In this document: positions 16,822-27,070 of the stretch, one piece after another | Layout: each line of letters starts with the position of its first letter | How positions within the stretch are numbered: the first letter of the stretch is position 1 | Source of the DNA: Haoranjiania flava | Lineage (GTDB): Bacteria > Bacteroidota > Bacteroidia > Chitinophagales > Chitinophagaceae | Direction: 5' to 3' | Assembly (NCBI RefSeq): GCF_025631005.1 | Contig: NZ_JAOTPL010000001.1 | Span: forward strand, 124,001 to 188,000 | DNA length: 64,000 nt | The notes under the pieces: model-generated | What the model was told of the DNA's origin: nothing | What the model saw: the letters and a program-made list of their open reading frames with translations, nothing else | Database searches by the model: none | Made by a program: the position numbers and the translations under genes

Positions 16822-18468
16822 ATGCCTACTATTGTTAATCCGCCAGGTAGCAGACCATATTCAGCAAAAGGTAATTCTTTTTACTTGTCTGTTTTAACTC
16901 TGGTTGCTGCGTTAGGGGGACTTTTATTCGGATATGATACAGCAGTGATAAATGGTGCTGAAAAATCACTGGTAGATTTCTTCATCGGAAACCCTGAACA
17001 GAATAAATATGTAGATAATATACTTCAGGTAATAAGCCAGTACCGTGTTATACTTGTTATTACATTATTGCTGATGCTAGTTGTTATATGTTCTTTATTA
17101 TTTAAAATAGTAAAACGAAATAGGGCACTGGCCGTATCGGGCATAGCTATGGCAATATTAGGAATTTGGTCGTTTTATTATATTTCAAAACCATTGCCTG
17201 CTGATGCTTCTGATCTGAAAGGCACAGTAGATGCTGTAAAAGGGTTTATTATAGCCAGTGCATTAATAGGATGTGTAATAGGAGGTGCTATTGCCGGGTT
17301 TATTTCGAAAGAACTGGGAAGGAAAAATGGGTTATTAATTGCTGCGGCAGCATTTTTATTGTCGGCTATTGGTGCCTGGCGGCCGGAGGCATTTAATTTT
17401 TTTGGGACCATTGATTTATTTTCATTTGTGATTTACCGGGTAATTGGTGGAATAGGTGTAGGCATTGCATCAATGATTTCGCCTATGTATATAGCAGAAA
17501 TAGCGCCTGCAGAAAAGCGTGGTAAATTAGTCTCTCTAAATCAATTTGCTATTATACTCGGCATGTTGATTATTTATTTTGTCAACTACTTTATTGCCCG
17601 CCAGGGTAGCGAGGAATGGTTAGCACATACAGGCTGGAGATGGATGTTTTTCTCCGGAGCAATTCCTGCTGTTATATTTTTTATTCTGCTTTTTTTTGTT
17701 CCCGAAACTCCCAGGTATCTTGCCTTAAAAGGTAAAGATGAGAAAGCGCTTACAGTATTACAGAAAATCAATGGCAGGAAGAATGCCCCTGTAATCCTGT
17801 CAAATATTAAACAAACGCTTCATGAAACAAATGCGCCATGGCTGTCTTATGGTTTTCTGGTAATATTTATAGGAATTATGTTGTCTGTTTTTCAACAATT
17901 TGTTGGTATCAATGTAGTACTCTATTATGCCGGAAATATTTTCAGGAACATGGGCGCATCTACTGATTCCTCACTATTGCAAACGATTATAGTAGGTGCA
18001 GTTAATTTGATTTTTACAGTAGTGGCAATTATGACGGTTGATAAGTTTGGCCGAAAACCGCTCATGATAATTGGGTCAATAGGAATGGCGGTGAGTATGA
18101 TTGCTTTAGGGTCTATGTTTTATATGAATAAAGTAGGTGTAATGGCGCTCATATTTATGCTTACATATACGGCTTCGTTTGCCATGAGCTGGGGACCGGT
18201 ATGCTGGGTATTACTTTCAGAAATATTTCCTAATTCCATTCGTGGCGCATTGTCAATTGCTGTGGCTTCGCAGTGGATAGCAAACTGGATTGTATCGCTC
18301 ACATTTCCTATCCTTAACGATAACCTGTGGTTAACCGAAAAGTTCAGCCATGGTTTTGCATATTGGATTTACGGGGTAATGGGCATTTTATCGGCGTTGT
18401 TTGTTTGGAAATTGGTGCCTGAAACAAAAGGCAAAACATTGGAGGAGATTGAAAAATTATGGAAGTAA
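16822..18468 (+). CDS. xylE: Sugar porter MFS transporter, probable xylose/H+ symporter
   Basis: A 548-residue sugar porter of the XylE/GLUT type. LLFGYDTAVINGA marks helix 1, ELGRKNGL and the KRGKLVSLNQ loop are sugar-porter signatures, QQFVGINVVLYYAG marks helix 7 with the sugar-binding Gln, and PETKGKTLEEIE is the standard C-terminal motif. Between helix 1 and helix 2 there are about 120 residues (about 50-140) including two extra hydrophobic segments (VILVITLLLMLVVICSLL and AVSGIAMAILGIWSFYYI), whereas the usual protein has a short loop. Gene order with xylA/xylB makes xylose the likely substrate. Confidence 0.88.
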   Translation: MPTIVNPPGSRPYSAKGNSFYLSVLTLVAALGGLLFGYDTAVINGAEKSLVDFFIGNPEQNKYVDNILQVISQYRVILVITLLLMLVVICSLLFKIVKRNRALAVSGIAMAILGIWSFYYISKPLPADASDLKGTVDAVKGFIIASALIGCVIGGAIAGFISKELGRKNGLLIAAAAFLLSAIGAWRPEAFNFFGTIDLFSFVIYRVIGGIGVGIASMISPMYIAEIAPAEKRGKLVSLNQFAIILGMLIIYFVNYFIARQGSEEWLAHTGWRWMFFSGAIPAVIFFILLFFVPETPRYLALKGKDEKALTVLQKINGRKNAPVILSNIKQTLHETNAPWLSYGFLVIFIGIMLSVFQQFVGINVVLYYAGNIFRNMGASTDSSLLQTIIVGAVNLIFTVVAIMTVDKFGRKPLMIIGSIGMAVSMIALGSMFYMNKVGVMALIFMLTYTASFAMSWGPVCWVLLSEIFPNSIRGALSIAVASQWIANWIVSLTFPILNDNLWLTEKFSHGFAYWIYGVMGILSALFVWKLVPETKGKTLEEIEKLWK

Positions 18469-18696
18469 CAGACTTTTTATTTGATTAAAAAATTACGAAT
18501 ACATCATCCAAGGCTACATTAAACATAAAGGAATTAATAAGTTTTTGATCATTATGATATCATTGATGTAGGCAAATGAATCCTTGAAATGGGGAATCCA
18601 GCTAAATAAAAATTGGGAATAGATGATATTGAATCTTACTAAAAAATGAAACTTTCTTATGGCTTTCAATTCTTTTAAAAACTAAAAAGCATATTT

Positions 18697-20904
18697 ATGA
18701 AAATATATAACATCATTCATAAAACCGTATTGATCTTTTCTATTTTACCAGTATTGTGTTTAGGTCAGATAAATAAAAAAGACTATGAGATGCCCTTCAG
18801 AGATCCCGACTTAGCTATCAATTTACGCGTAAATGATTTGATCCATCGACTTACAATAGAAGAAAAAATCTCTCAAATGCAAAATAATGCAACAGCTATT
18901 AATAGGTTGGGAATTCCTGGCTATAATTGGTGGAATGAATGTTTGCATGGTGTCGGACGATCTGGGCATAAAGTTACCGTTTTTCCACAGGCTATAGCAA
19001 TGGCAGCTACCTTTAACCCTGGGGCGATTGAAAGAGAAGGAGATATTATATCAAATGAAGCCAGAGGGATTTACAATAAAGCAGTAGCTGAGGGCAAGGG
19101 TATAAAACAGTACCAGGGAATAACCTTTTGGTCTCCAAATATCAATATATTTCGAGATCCTAGGTGGGGGCGAGGGCAAGAAACTTATGGAGAAGACCCT
19201 TATCTAACTTCAGCTATAGCCCAGTCTTTTGTAAAAGGACTACAAGGAAATGATTCACTAAGGCTCAAGACTTCGGCCTGTGCAAAGCACTATGCAGTAC
19301 ATAGTGGACCTGAGTTTGGCAGACATACATTCGATGTTACTGTTAGCACTTATGATTTATGGGATACTTATTTACCGGCATTTCAAGACTTAGTACTAAA
19401 CTCAAAAGTATCAGGCGTTATGTGTGCTTACAACAGATATCAGGGTCAACCATGTTGTGGAAACGATTTATTAATGAATGATATTTTACGGAAAAAATGG
19501 GGATTTTCCGGTTATGTTACATCCGATTGTGGAGCTATAGATGATTTTTATAAAAATCACAAAACACATTTAGACAAGGCGTCTGCTGCAGCAGATGCAG
19601 TGCTTCATGGAACGGATTTAGATTGTGGCACTGAAGCATACACATCACTTATTGACGCAGTTAAAAAAGGGTTGATCTCTGAAGCAGATATCGACAATTC
19701 TCTTAGAAGGCTTTTTACTATAAGATTTCGACTGGGCATGTTTGACCCCATTGAAAAAGACCCCTATAGTAAAATACCATATTCTATACTTGAAGCTCCT
19801 TCTCATAAGCAACATGCGCTTCAATTAGCCAGGGAGTCAATCGTGCTACTGAAAAATAAAAATCAAATCCTTCCACTTAAAAGTTCTGTGAAAAAAATAT
19901 TGATAATAGGCCCAAATGCTCATGATGAAGAAGTACAACTGGGAAATTATAATGGCATTCCGTCTCAAATAATTACTCCACTCTTGGGTATGAATAATTG
20001 CTCAAAACAACAGATCATTCATATTGATGGCCTTTCACGTACAGAAAAGGCTGATAATTCCTTGATCGAAAAAATAGTTAAAGCTGCTAAAAAAGTTGAT
20101 GTTGTAATATATGTGGGGGGCATTTCTCCTAAACTTGAAGGAGAAGAAGGGGATGCAGGCAAAGAACTGTTAGATGGTTTTAAGGGTGGAGACCGAACTA
20201 CAATAGCTTTACCTAAAGCGCAAACAGATGTAATGAAACAAGTTAAAAGTATTGGGACACCCATTATTTTTATTTGCATGTCTGGTAGCGCAATTAGCTT
20301 TGAATGGGAAGCAAACAACGCTGATGCTATTCTTCAGGCATGGTATGGTGGACAAGCAGCAGGTACTGCTATTGCTGATATATTATTTGGCAAGTATAAT
20401 CCATCGGCACACCTTCCCATAACTTTCTACAAAAATGACAGCGATTTGCCTGACTTTGAAAATTATTCAATGTCTAATAGAACATATAAATACTTTACAA
20501 AAAAGCCTCTTTATCCATTTGGCTTTGGCCTGAGTTATACATCCTTTACTTATAAATGGAAGCAAAAACCTCGTAGCTCATATACAATAAAAGATACTTT
20601 TTTAGAGTGCCGCTTTATAACAAGAAATGTTGGAAAATATGATGGAGAAGAAGTAGCGCAGGCTTATATTCATTATCCGCAAAAAGGTATGCAACGATTG
20701 CCGATTAAAGAGCTCCGGTACTTTAAAAAGTCTGCTATAAGAAAAAATAAAGAAGTAGAATTCCATATTCGAATCCCAATTAACCATTTACAAAAATGGA
20801 ACGAAAAGTTAGGCATCATTGAAGTGCCAAAAGGCAGATATAATATTTCAATTGGAAGCCATTCTAATGACAAACAAATTGAAGCTGCATTTTATATAAA
20901 TTAA
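18697..20904 (+). CDS. Glycoside hydrolase family 3, beta-xylosidase/beta-glucosidase type
   Basis: A 735-residue secreted GH3 enzyme with a signal peptide (residues 1-23). The TIM-barrel domain contains WGRGQETYGEDPYL (157-170), KHYAVHSGPE (198-207) and the nucleophile motif SDCGA with Asp277. The alpha/beta sandwich and C-terminal fibronectin-like domain follow (YPFGFGLSYTSF near 610). WNECLHGVGR and SDCGAI are typical of the xylosidase branch. Its place after xylA and the xylose symporter and before SusC/SusD supports release of xylose from xylo-oligosaccharides in the periplasm. The 228 bp gap before it holds no gene. Confidence 0.92.
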   Translation: MKIYNIIHKTVLIFSILPVLCLGQINKKDYEMPFRDPDLAINLRVNDLIHRLTIEEKISQMQNNATAINRLGIPGYNWWNECLHGVGRSGHKVTVFPQAIAMAATFNPGAIEREGDIISNEARGIYNKAVAEGKGIKQYQGITFWSPNINIFRDPRWGRGQETYGEDPYLTSAIAQSFVKGLQGNDSLRLKTSACAKHYAVHSGPEFGRHTFDVTVSTYDLWDTYLPAFQDLVLNSKVSGVMCAYNRYQGQPCCGNDLLMNDILRKKWGFSGYVTSDCGAIDDFYKNHKTHLDKASAAADAVLHGTDLDCGTEAYTSLIDAVKKGLISEADIDNSLRRLFTIRFRLGMFDPIEKDPYSKIPYSILEAPSHKQHALQLARESIVLLKNKNQILPLKSSVKKILIIGPNAHDEEVQLGNYNGIPSQIITPLLGMNNCSKQQIIHIDGLSRTEKADNSLIEKIVKAAKKVDVVIYVGGISPKLEGEEGDAGKELLDGFKGGDRTTIALPKAQTDVMKQVKSIGTPIIFICMSGSAISFEWEANNADAILQAWYGGQAAGTAIADILFGKYNPSAHLPITFYKNDSDLPDFENYSMSNRTYKYFTKKPLYPFGFGLSYTSFTYKWKQKPRSSYTIKDTFLECRFITRNVGKYDGEEVAQAYIHYPQKGMQRLPIKELRYFKKSAIRKNKEVEFHIRIPINHLQKWNEKLGIIEVPKGRYNISIGSHSNDKQIEAAFYIN

Positions 20905-20978
20905 ATATCAATGTTAGAAGATTTGATTTTAAATAGAAGCCCCCAACAATTAATTCTTAATTCCTAAAACTTTGAGTA

Positions 20979-23900
20979 ATGTATTTTATCAAAAAAAACA
21001 CAACAATAAGAATATCCAAGGAAACAAGGAAGCATGGCTGTTGGTTAAAGACAACCAACCTTCTCTGTATACTTCTATTCTTAGGCATATCTCAGTCTTA
21101 TTCTAAGGGAATAGACAATGTTAAACAAATTATTCAGGAAAAAATCATTATTGTTCACGGACAAGTAAAAGATACCAGTGGTATTCCCCTGGCAGGTGCC
21201 GTAGTTCAAGAAAAACAAACAAAAAAATCAGTTATAACAGATAATGATGGTAATTATTCCATTGCTGTACCTCTAAATGCAACACTCATTATTAGTTATT
21301 TAGGCTTTTTAACCAAAGAAATTGTAGCTGATAAAGAAACCATCGACATTATCCTCATACAAGACACAAAAAGTCTTGCAGATGTTGTGGTTGTAGGATA
21401 TGGAAGACAAACTAAAACTTCAGTCACCGGAGCCATAGCAACAATTGGTGGTGAAGAAATTCTAAAAACTAAAAATGAAAATGTTCAGAATATGATTACT
21501 GGTAAAATACCAGGTGTTATTGTCGTTCAAAAATCCGGAGAACCCGGATCCTATGTTAGTTCATTACAAATTAGAGGAATGGGGTCTCCTTTATACGTTA
21601 TAGACGGTGTAACGCGCGATCATATGAATAGAATTGACCCTAATGACATAGAAAGCATATCTATACTAAAAGATGCATCGGCAGCTATATATGGAGTGAG
21701 GGCTGCAAATGGGGTTGTATTGATAACAACTAAGAAAGGCAAGCGAGGACGCACAGAATTTGAATATTCAGGATCGGTAGGTTGGCAACAAGCATCTGGA
21801 TTACCAAAAACAGGAGATGCTATTAGTTATATGACTTTGATTAATGAAGATGATATCAACAACGGCCGGGCTCCATCATACAAAAAAGAAGATTTTGAAA
21901 GTTACTCTAATGGGACAAAAAAAAGTACAGACTGGGCCAGTGTTGCAATAAATAATTTGGCGCCTCAAACTCAGCATAGCATCAGTGCCAACGGGGGCTC
22001 AGAAAAAATTCATTTTTATGTAAATTTTGGATATTTAAAACAAAATGGATTTTGGAAAAGTGGAAGCCTAAATTATGACAGATTTAATGTAAGATCTAAT
22101 ATAAGCGCAAATCTAACAAATCATTTAAAGGCAGAAGTATTCATATCTGCTATGAAAGATACCAAAAATCAGCCATGGAGAAGTGCATGGTATCTTTATA
22201 AATCAATATGGACACAAGTTCCCCTTTGGCCAATTTATGCAAATGATAACCCCGAGTATCTTTATAATGCTGCAGATGCTGATCACCCACTGGTTATAAC
22301 TGACGCTAAGCTAAATGGATATAAAAAGTTTGACAATAAAAATTTTCAGTCTGCGTTTACGCTGGAATACGATGTACCTTTTATAGTCGGCTTGAGGGCT
22401 CGTGGAATGTTTAGTTATGATTATTATATCTCTGTTTCGAAAGAATTTGCAAAGGCATATACTCTTTATACCTACGATGCAGCCAAAGAAAAATATAATA
22501 GTCACCTTGCGCAAAGTCCTTCGCACTTAACCCGGTATTTTAATGAAAAGCCTTCAACAACACTACAATTACAACTAAATTATACAAAAAACCTTTTTGA
22601 AAAACATCATATAACAGCTTTGGCGCTTTATGAAGAAACAACTTCTGCAATGGACAATTTCTTAGCTCAACGTTTCTTATCCATGGATGCGGTTGACCAG
22701 CTATACGCAGGAGATTCAAAAGATCAAAATGCAAATATGAGAATGGGCGATTTATGGAAAAATGCTAATAAAGGATTTGTTGGTCGTGTTAATTACGATT
22801 ATTTATCAAAATATCTTGCAGAGTTTAGTTTTAGGTACGATGGGTCTTCAAAATTTGCTCCGGGAAACCAATGGGGTTTTTTTCCAGCAGGATCTTTAGG
22901 CTGGAGAATCTCAGAAGAAAGTTTTTTTAAAAATGCAAAGATATATTCAATAGTAAATAATTTAAAGATAAGAGCTTCATACGGGTTAATGGGTGATGAC
23001 AATGCATCAAGCTACCAATTTTTATCCGGTTATAATTTTCCATCTGACGGATATGTGCTAAATGACGTTTGGATTAATGCTATAGGAATGAGAGGCCTTC
23101 CAAATCCTTACATTACATGGTACAAAGCCAAAACCTTCGATATCGGTATTGACCTTGATATGTGGAAGGGATTATTGGGCATACAAGCTGATTATTTCAA
23201 TCGTAATAGAACTGGATTACTTGCTAAACGAAACTTAAGTTTACCCGGCACAATTGGAGCGCGGCTCCCCGATGAAAACCTGAATAGCGATCAAACCAGC
23301 GGATTAGAAATATCCTTAAGTCACAAAATGCATATTAATAAATTTGATTATTATGTTTCAGGAAATATGTCATATACCAGAACTATGAAAAAATATATCG
23401 AAAGAGCGGAAAGTGGCAACTCTTATCGCAACTGGCGCGATAATCCATCAAACAGATTTAGTGATATTTGGTGGGGCTTAGGATATATAGGCAGGTTTGC
23501 CTCCTATCAAGATGCATATAAATCTCCCATTCAAGACGCCAAGGGAAATTCAATATTACGGCCCGGAGACTACCAGTATGATGATTGGAATGGAGATGGA
23601 GTAATTGATGGACTGGACGAACGTCCCATATCAACAACGGGTTTTCCTAAAATAAATTTCGGGATTACAATGGGCGCCAAATACAAAGGAGTTGAATTGT
23701 CGCTTTTATTTCAAGGGGCTACCATGAGTTATGTTAAATACCCTGAGCAACTAGAAAGGCCCCTCTTCTGGGGAAGAAACGGACTTGATATGTTTATGGA
23801 TAGATGGCATTTAGCGGACCCTAACAACCCAAATAGTAATTGGATTCCCGGCCACTTCCCTTCAACCAATAGAGGTGAAAGTACAAATTATAAAGATTCT

Positions 23901-24140
23901 GAGCGGTCTGTTCAGGATGCAAGCTACATCAGATTAAAAACTATTGAATTAGGATATAATATACCAAAATCACTGCTAAACAACACAGGAGTCAACAATA
24001 TAAAAATATATTTTAGTGGTTATAACTTATTGACTTTTACTGGTATTAAATATCTTGACCCAGAACATCCCAGTGATCAATACGGATATTTGTATCCATT
24101 GACCAAAACTTACAATATTGGTTTAAATCTATCATTTTAA
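20979..24140 (+). CDS. SusC/RagA-family TonB-linked outer membrane protein
   Basis: A 1053-residue TonB-dependent transporter. After an N-terminal signal region (to about residue 43) come a carboxypeptidase-regulatory-like domain (GQVKDTSGIPLAGAVV, 61-76), the TonB-box-like ADVVVVGYGRQ, the plug domain (NVQNMITGKIPGVIV, YVIDGV, DASAAIYGVRAANGVV) and the beta barrel ending in a terminal aromatic residue (LNLSF). It imports oligosaccharides, here most likely xylan fragments. SusD starts 10 bp downstream. The gene is visibly richer in A+T than the flanking housekeeping genes. Confidence 0.93.
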   Translation: MYFIKKNTTIRISKETRKHGCWLKTTNLLCILLFLGISQSYSKGIDNVKQIIQEKIIIVHGQVKDTSGIPLAGAVVQEKQTKKSVITDNDGNYSIAVPLNATLIISYLGFLTKEIVADKETIDIILIQDTKSLADVVVVGYGRQTKTSVTGAIATIGGEEILKTKNENVQNMITGKIPGVIVVQKSGEPGSYVSSLQIRGMGSPLYVIDGVTRDHMNRIDPNDIESISILKDASAAIYGVRAANGVVLITTKKGKRGRTEFEYSGSVGWQQASGLPKTGDAISYMTLINEDDINNGRAPSYKKEDFESYSNGTKKSTDWASVAINNLAPQTQHSISANGGSEKIHFYVNFGYLKQNGFWKSGSLNYDRFNVRSNISANLTNHLKAEVFISAMKDTKNQPWRSAWYLYKSIWTQVPLWPIYANDNPEYLYNAADADHPLVITDAKLNGYKKFDNKNFQSAFTLEYDVPFIVGLRARGMFSYDYYISVSKEFAKAYTLYTYDAAKEKYNSHLAQSPSHLTRYFNEKPSTTLQLQLNYTKNLFEKHHITALALYEETTSAMDNFLAQRFLSMDAVDQLYAGDSKDQNANMRMGDLWKNANKGFVGRVNYDYLSKYLAEFSFRYDGSSKFAPGNQWGFFPAGSLGWRISEESFFKNAKIYSIVNNLKIRASYGLMGDDNASSYQFLSGYNFPSDGYVLNDVWINAIGMRGLPNPYITWYKAKTFDIGIDLDMWKGLLGIQADYFNRNRTGLLAKRNLSLPGTIGARLPDENLNSDQTSGLEISLSHKMHINKFDYYVSGNMSYTRTMKKYIERAESGNSYRNWRDNPSNRFSDIWWGLGYIGRFASYQDAYKSPIQDAKGNSILRPGDYQYDDWNGDGVIDGLDERPISTTGFPKINFGITMGAKYKGVELSLLFQGATMSYVKYPEQLERPLFWGRNGLDMFMDRWHLADPNNPNSNWIPGHFPSTNRGESTNYKDSERSVQDASYIRLKTIELGYNIPKSLLNNTGVNNIKIYFSGYNLLTFTGIKYLDPEHPSDQYGYLYPLTKTYNIGLNLSF

Positions 24141-24150
24141 AAAGTATACA

Positions 24151-25914
24151 ATGAAAGTAACAATTATATTCATAACAGGGATTTTATCGCTGTTATCTTA
24201 TTCATGCAACAAATTAGATTTGCCTCCAATGAATATCATCCAAGATAAAGATGTATTTAGTACAGAGTCGGGCATCACAGCATATTTAAGCAGATTGTAT
24301 TATGATTTGCCAATAGAAAATTTTAGTGCTACTAAAGATGGATTCAGAAGACTCAGCTGGCCAACATCAGGTAATTGCTCTGGAGAAATGCTTATAGTTC
24401 AGAATGATATGTTGTATGATTCTCCAAGTGGAGATTGGTTCCAAAATTGGAATTACGGCGCAGTAAGAAATGTAAATTATTTCATAGGTGAATTCCCCAA
24501 ATATAAGAACAATTATACCCAAGCGCAAGCTGACCAGTGGCTAGGAGAAGCATACTTTATAAGAGGATATTATTATTTTGCAATGGTAAAAAGATATGGA
24601 GGTGTCCCCATAATCAAAACTCCACAGTATTACCCGCAGCAAAGTTTAGAAGAGCTGAAAGTTCCTAGAAATACCGAGAAGGAAGTTTATGACTTTATCA
24701 TAGAAGATTTAGATCAGGCAATAAAATTATTACCCGAAAAGAGTATAGCAAAAGGTAGGGTTAACAGATATGTAGCTTATGCTCTTAAGTCGAGAGCCTG
24801 TTTATATGCAGGATCAATAGCTCAATATGGTGCGATGCAATTAAATAATATTTTAGGAATACCGAAAGAACAAGCAGAAATATATTTTAAAGCCAGCTAT
24901 GAGTCCGCAAAAGCATTAGAAAATAGTTATAGCTTGTACAGGAAATTTCCAGATAAATTTGAAAACTATTGGAATCTTTTTTTGGATGAGAATAGTCCAG
25001 AAACAATATTTGCTGAATACTTTATTTATCCTGAAAAAACCCATAGTTTCGACTTACATAACATTCCTTATCAAATGAGAGGAGCTCCTGGTTACTCAAG
25101 TAGATTAAACCCAACTCTGGATTTAGTTGAAATGTTTGATGATATCAACGGGAATAGTGGCACTTTAGACATAGGGCCAGAAAATGATCCTAAGAGATTT
25201 TCGAATACGATGGATGTATTTGTGAATGTAGAGCCAAGATTGAGAGGATCGGTTATCTTACCTGGCGATATTTTCAAAGGAGAAGCAATAGAAATTCAAA
25301 AAGGCTTATACACGTCATTTCCTTCGGGTGAATTAAAAACTTCTGCAGACTTTAATGCACTTTATAATGGTAAAAATATTATTGGTAAAAGTGGCATGGG
25401 ACATCCGGAAACAACCATTACAGGATTTTTAGTTCGTAAATATCAAAATCCCAAAATGGAGAGATCCCAGGTGTTGGGTTCCAGATCAACACAGGCGTGG
25501 ATTGATATGCGCTATGCAGAGGTGCTTCTTAATAGAGCAGAAGCTGCTTTTCAAATTGGGCTAATAGATGATGCGCTTAAGTGTATAAATGAAATAAGAG
25601 ATAGAGCAGGGGCTAAATTATATACAAAAGATCAATTAACAGAAAAGTCTATTCAAAAAGAAAGACGAATGGAACTGGCATTCGAAAATCATAGCTATTG
25701 GGATTTACGCCGTTGGAGAATTGCTGATAAAGAAATAAATAATCGCCAATATAAGGCCCTTTCTCCATACTATATTTTTAATGAAAAAAAATTCATTTTT
25801 AAAAAAGAATATGTAGGAGGTAAATATACTTTTTATCCAAAAGTTAATTATGCTAAAATTCCTGAAGGAGAGATAGCTAAAAACGAAAATCTACAACAAA
25901 ATCCAGGCTATTAA
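24151..25914 (+). CDS. SusD/RagB-family nutrient-binding lipoprotein
   Basis: A 587-residue surface lipoprotein with a lipobox Cys near residue 19 (LLSYSC). The helical TPR-like body contains GEAYFIRGYYYFAMVKRYGGVPI, the classic SusD element at about 130-152, and the C-terminal AEVLLNRAEAAFQIG, RDRAGA and RRMELAFENHSYWDLRRW. It forms the lid over the preceding SusC and binds the glycan. The stop is 18 bp before the DUF3823 gene, so SusC-SusD-DUF3823 form one transcript unit. Confidence 0.95.
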   Translation: MKVTIIFITGILSLLSYSCNKLDLPPMNIIQDKDVFSTESGITAYLSRLYYDLPIENFSATKDGFRRLSWPTSGNCSGEMLIVQNDMLYDSPSGDWFQNWNYGAVRNVNYFIGEFPKYKNNYTQAQADQWLGEAYFIRGYYYFAMVKRYGGVPIIKTPQYYPQQSLEELKVPRNTEKEVYDFIIEDLDQAIKLLPEKSIAKGRVNRYVAYALKSRACLYAGSIAQYGAMQLNNILGIPKEQAEIYFKASYESAKALENSYSLYRKFPDKFENYWNLFLDENSPETIFAEYFIYPEKTHSFDLHNIPYQMRGAPGYSSRLNPTLDLVEMFDDINGNSGTLDIGPENDPKRFSNTMDVFVNVEPRLRGSVILPGDIFKGEAIEIQKGLYTSFPSGELKTSADFNALYNGKNIIGKSGMGHPETTITGFLVRKYQNPKMERSQVLGSRSTQAWIDMRYAEVLLNRAEAAFQIGLIDDALKCINEIRDRAGAKLYTKDQLTEKSIQKERRMELAFENHSYWDLRRWRIADKEINNRQYKALSPYYIFNEKKFIFKKEYVGGKYTFYPKVNYAKIPEGEIAKNENLQQNPGY

Positions 25915-25932
25915 TCATTAAACATTTATAAA

Positions 25933-26628
25933 ATGAAAAAGATACTATACTATGTTTTTATAGCGCTAATACTTATCTCATCTTCGTGTGATAAGATAGA
26001 TAATTACGAAATTCCTAAGGAAATTCTTCAAGGCAAATTAATAGATGAGATAACAGGAGAATCATTTATCACTGAACAACCAAACGGATTTAGGATTATG
26101 ATGAAAGAAATTAGCTATAAGGATAATCCTCAACCAGAATATTTTTGGGGGAAGGCTGACGGCACATTTTATAACAAAAGAATTTTTAAAGGTAAGTATG
26201 AAATTACACCTATTGAAGGCGCTTTCTTTCCAGTTGAAAAAAAAACATTGGATATTGATGGAAACGCTACTGTTGATTTTATAGTTACCCCTTATCTTTC
26301 AATTTCAGAGTTATCGGTTAAAACAATAAATGATCAAACAATTGAAGTATCTTATAGGTTGTCCAGAAATAAAGTTGGAGATAAAATTATCGATACCCGT
26401 GTTTTTGTTTCACAAAATCCAAATGTAGGAGCTAATATATTTGACAATAAAAAAAGCCCTATTATTAATTTAAATGCAACTAGCGATGTTGATATATTAA
26501 AAACAACATTCAGACAAACCATATCGAATCTTGAAAAAGGAACAACCTATTACTTACGAGTTGGAGCTCGAACGAATAATTTGCAAAAGCGATATAATTT
26601 TACTAAGATAATTGAACATAAAAACTAA
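25933..26628 (+). CDS. DUF3823 domain lipoprotein
   Basis: A 231-residue lipoprotein (lipobox ISSSC, Cys near 19) made of an N-terminal transthyretin-like beta domain (GKLIDEITGESF, NKRIFKGKYEITPIEG) and a C-terminal beta-sandwich half (TTYYLRVGARTNN). This is the DUF3823 family, found almost only next to SusC/SusD pairs and thought to be a surface glycan-binding accessory. It closes the xyl locus; a terminator lies about 95 bp downstream. Confidence 0.85.
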   Translation: MKKILYYVFIALILISSSCDKIDNYEIPKEILQGKLIDEITGESFITEQPNGFRIMMKEISYKDNPQPEYFWGKADGTFYNKRIFKGKYEITPIEGAFFPVEKKTLDIDGNATVDFIVTPYLSISELSVKTINDQTIEVSYRLSRNKVGDKIIDTRVFVSQNPNVGANIFDNKKSPIINLNATSDVDILKTTFRQTISNLEKGTTYYLRVGARTNNLQKRYNFTKIIEHKN

Positions 26629-26722
26629 AATTATTAATTAGAACAATGAAGGCAATTGTAATCGTTATTCCTTATTCTGACAGGTAAAGTTTTCTTAGGC
26701 ATTAGCGTGAAAATACTTTTTT

Positions 26723-26757
26723 AATAAGCGGCTGGAGCTTTTCAACCGCTTATTTTT
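26723..26757 (+). terminator. Terminator of the xyl/SusCD operon
   Basis: The stem AATAAGCGG / CCGCTTATT with a 14-base loop is followed by a T run. Confidence 0.75.
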
Positions 26758-26918
26758 CATCAGTTGCAGTTTCCCAAGGTGTCTGCCAAAAACAAAACGA
26801 CCGCTATGCGTAGGCTATCTGTTGTAGAAATTCATCCCATTTGATCCATATTAATCGCTACTGTTTTTAGAAGGAGATCACTATTACTAAAACATGGAGC
26901 AAAATTGGATGTAATAAA

Positions 26919-26945
26919 AAATCGCACTGATGATCAGTGCGATTT
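26919..26945 (-). terminator. Terminator of the tRNA-Arg gene
   Basis: A perfect 12-bp stem AAATCGCACTGA / TCAGTGCGATTT with a 3-base loop abuts the tRNA 3' end. On the minus strand it is followed by a run of T. Confidence 0.8.
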
Positions 26946-26946
26946 G

Positions 26947-27018
26947 TAGTCCCGACAGGGATCGAACCTGTATCTAAAGTTTAGGAAACTTCTATTCTAT
27001 CCATTGAACTACGGGACC
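26947..27018 (-). tRNA. tRNA-Arg (anticodon CCT)
   Basis: A 72-nt cloverleaf reads on the minus strand. The acceptor stem is GGTCCCG / CGGGACT, the T arm contains GGTTCGATCC, and the anticodon stem GAAGT / ACTTT encloses the loop TTCCTAA, giving anticodon CCT for the AGG codon. CCA is not encoded. The 3' end points toward the xyl cluster and is followed by a strong terminator. Confidence 0.93.
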
Positions 27019-27070
27019 TTGAATATGAAGTTGCAAATTTAGTATTTCTACTTCATAAAAAAGAAAAGAA

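Larger units (their letters stand above)
26629..26946. other. Intergenic region between the xyl locus and tRNA-Arg
   Basis: It holds a plus-strand terminator (26723-26757) and a minus-strand terminator (26919-26945). A 13-codon reading frame starting at 26646 is too short to support as a gene. Nothing else was recognised. Confidence 0.5.

Noticed and set aside
26646..26687. A 13-codon frame after the DUF3823 gene
   Set aside because: Too short to judge. It may be the start of a lost gene of the SusCD locus, but nothing else supports this.
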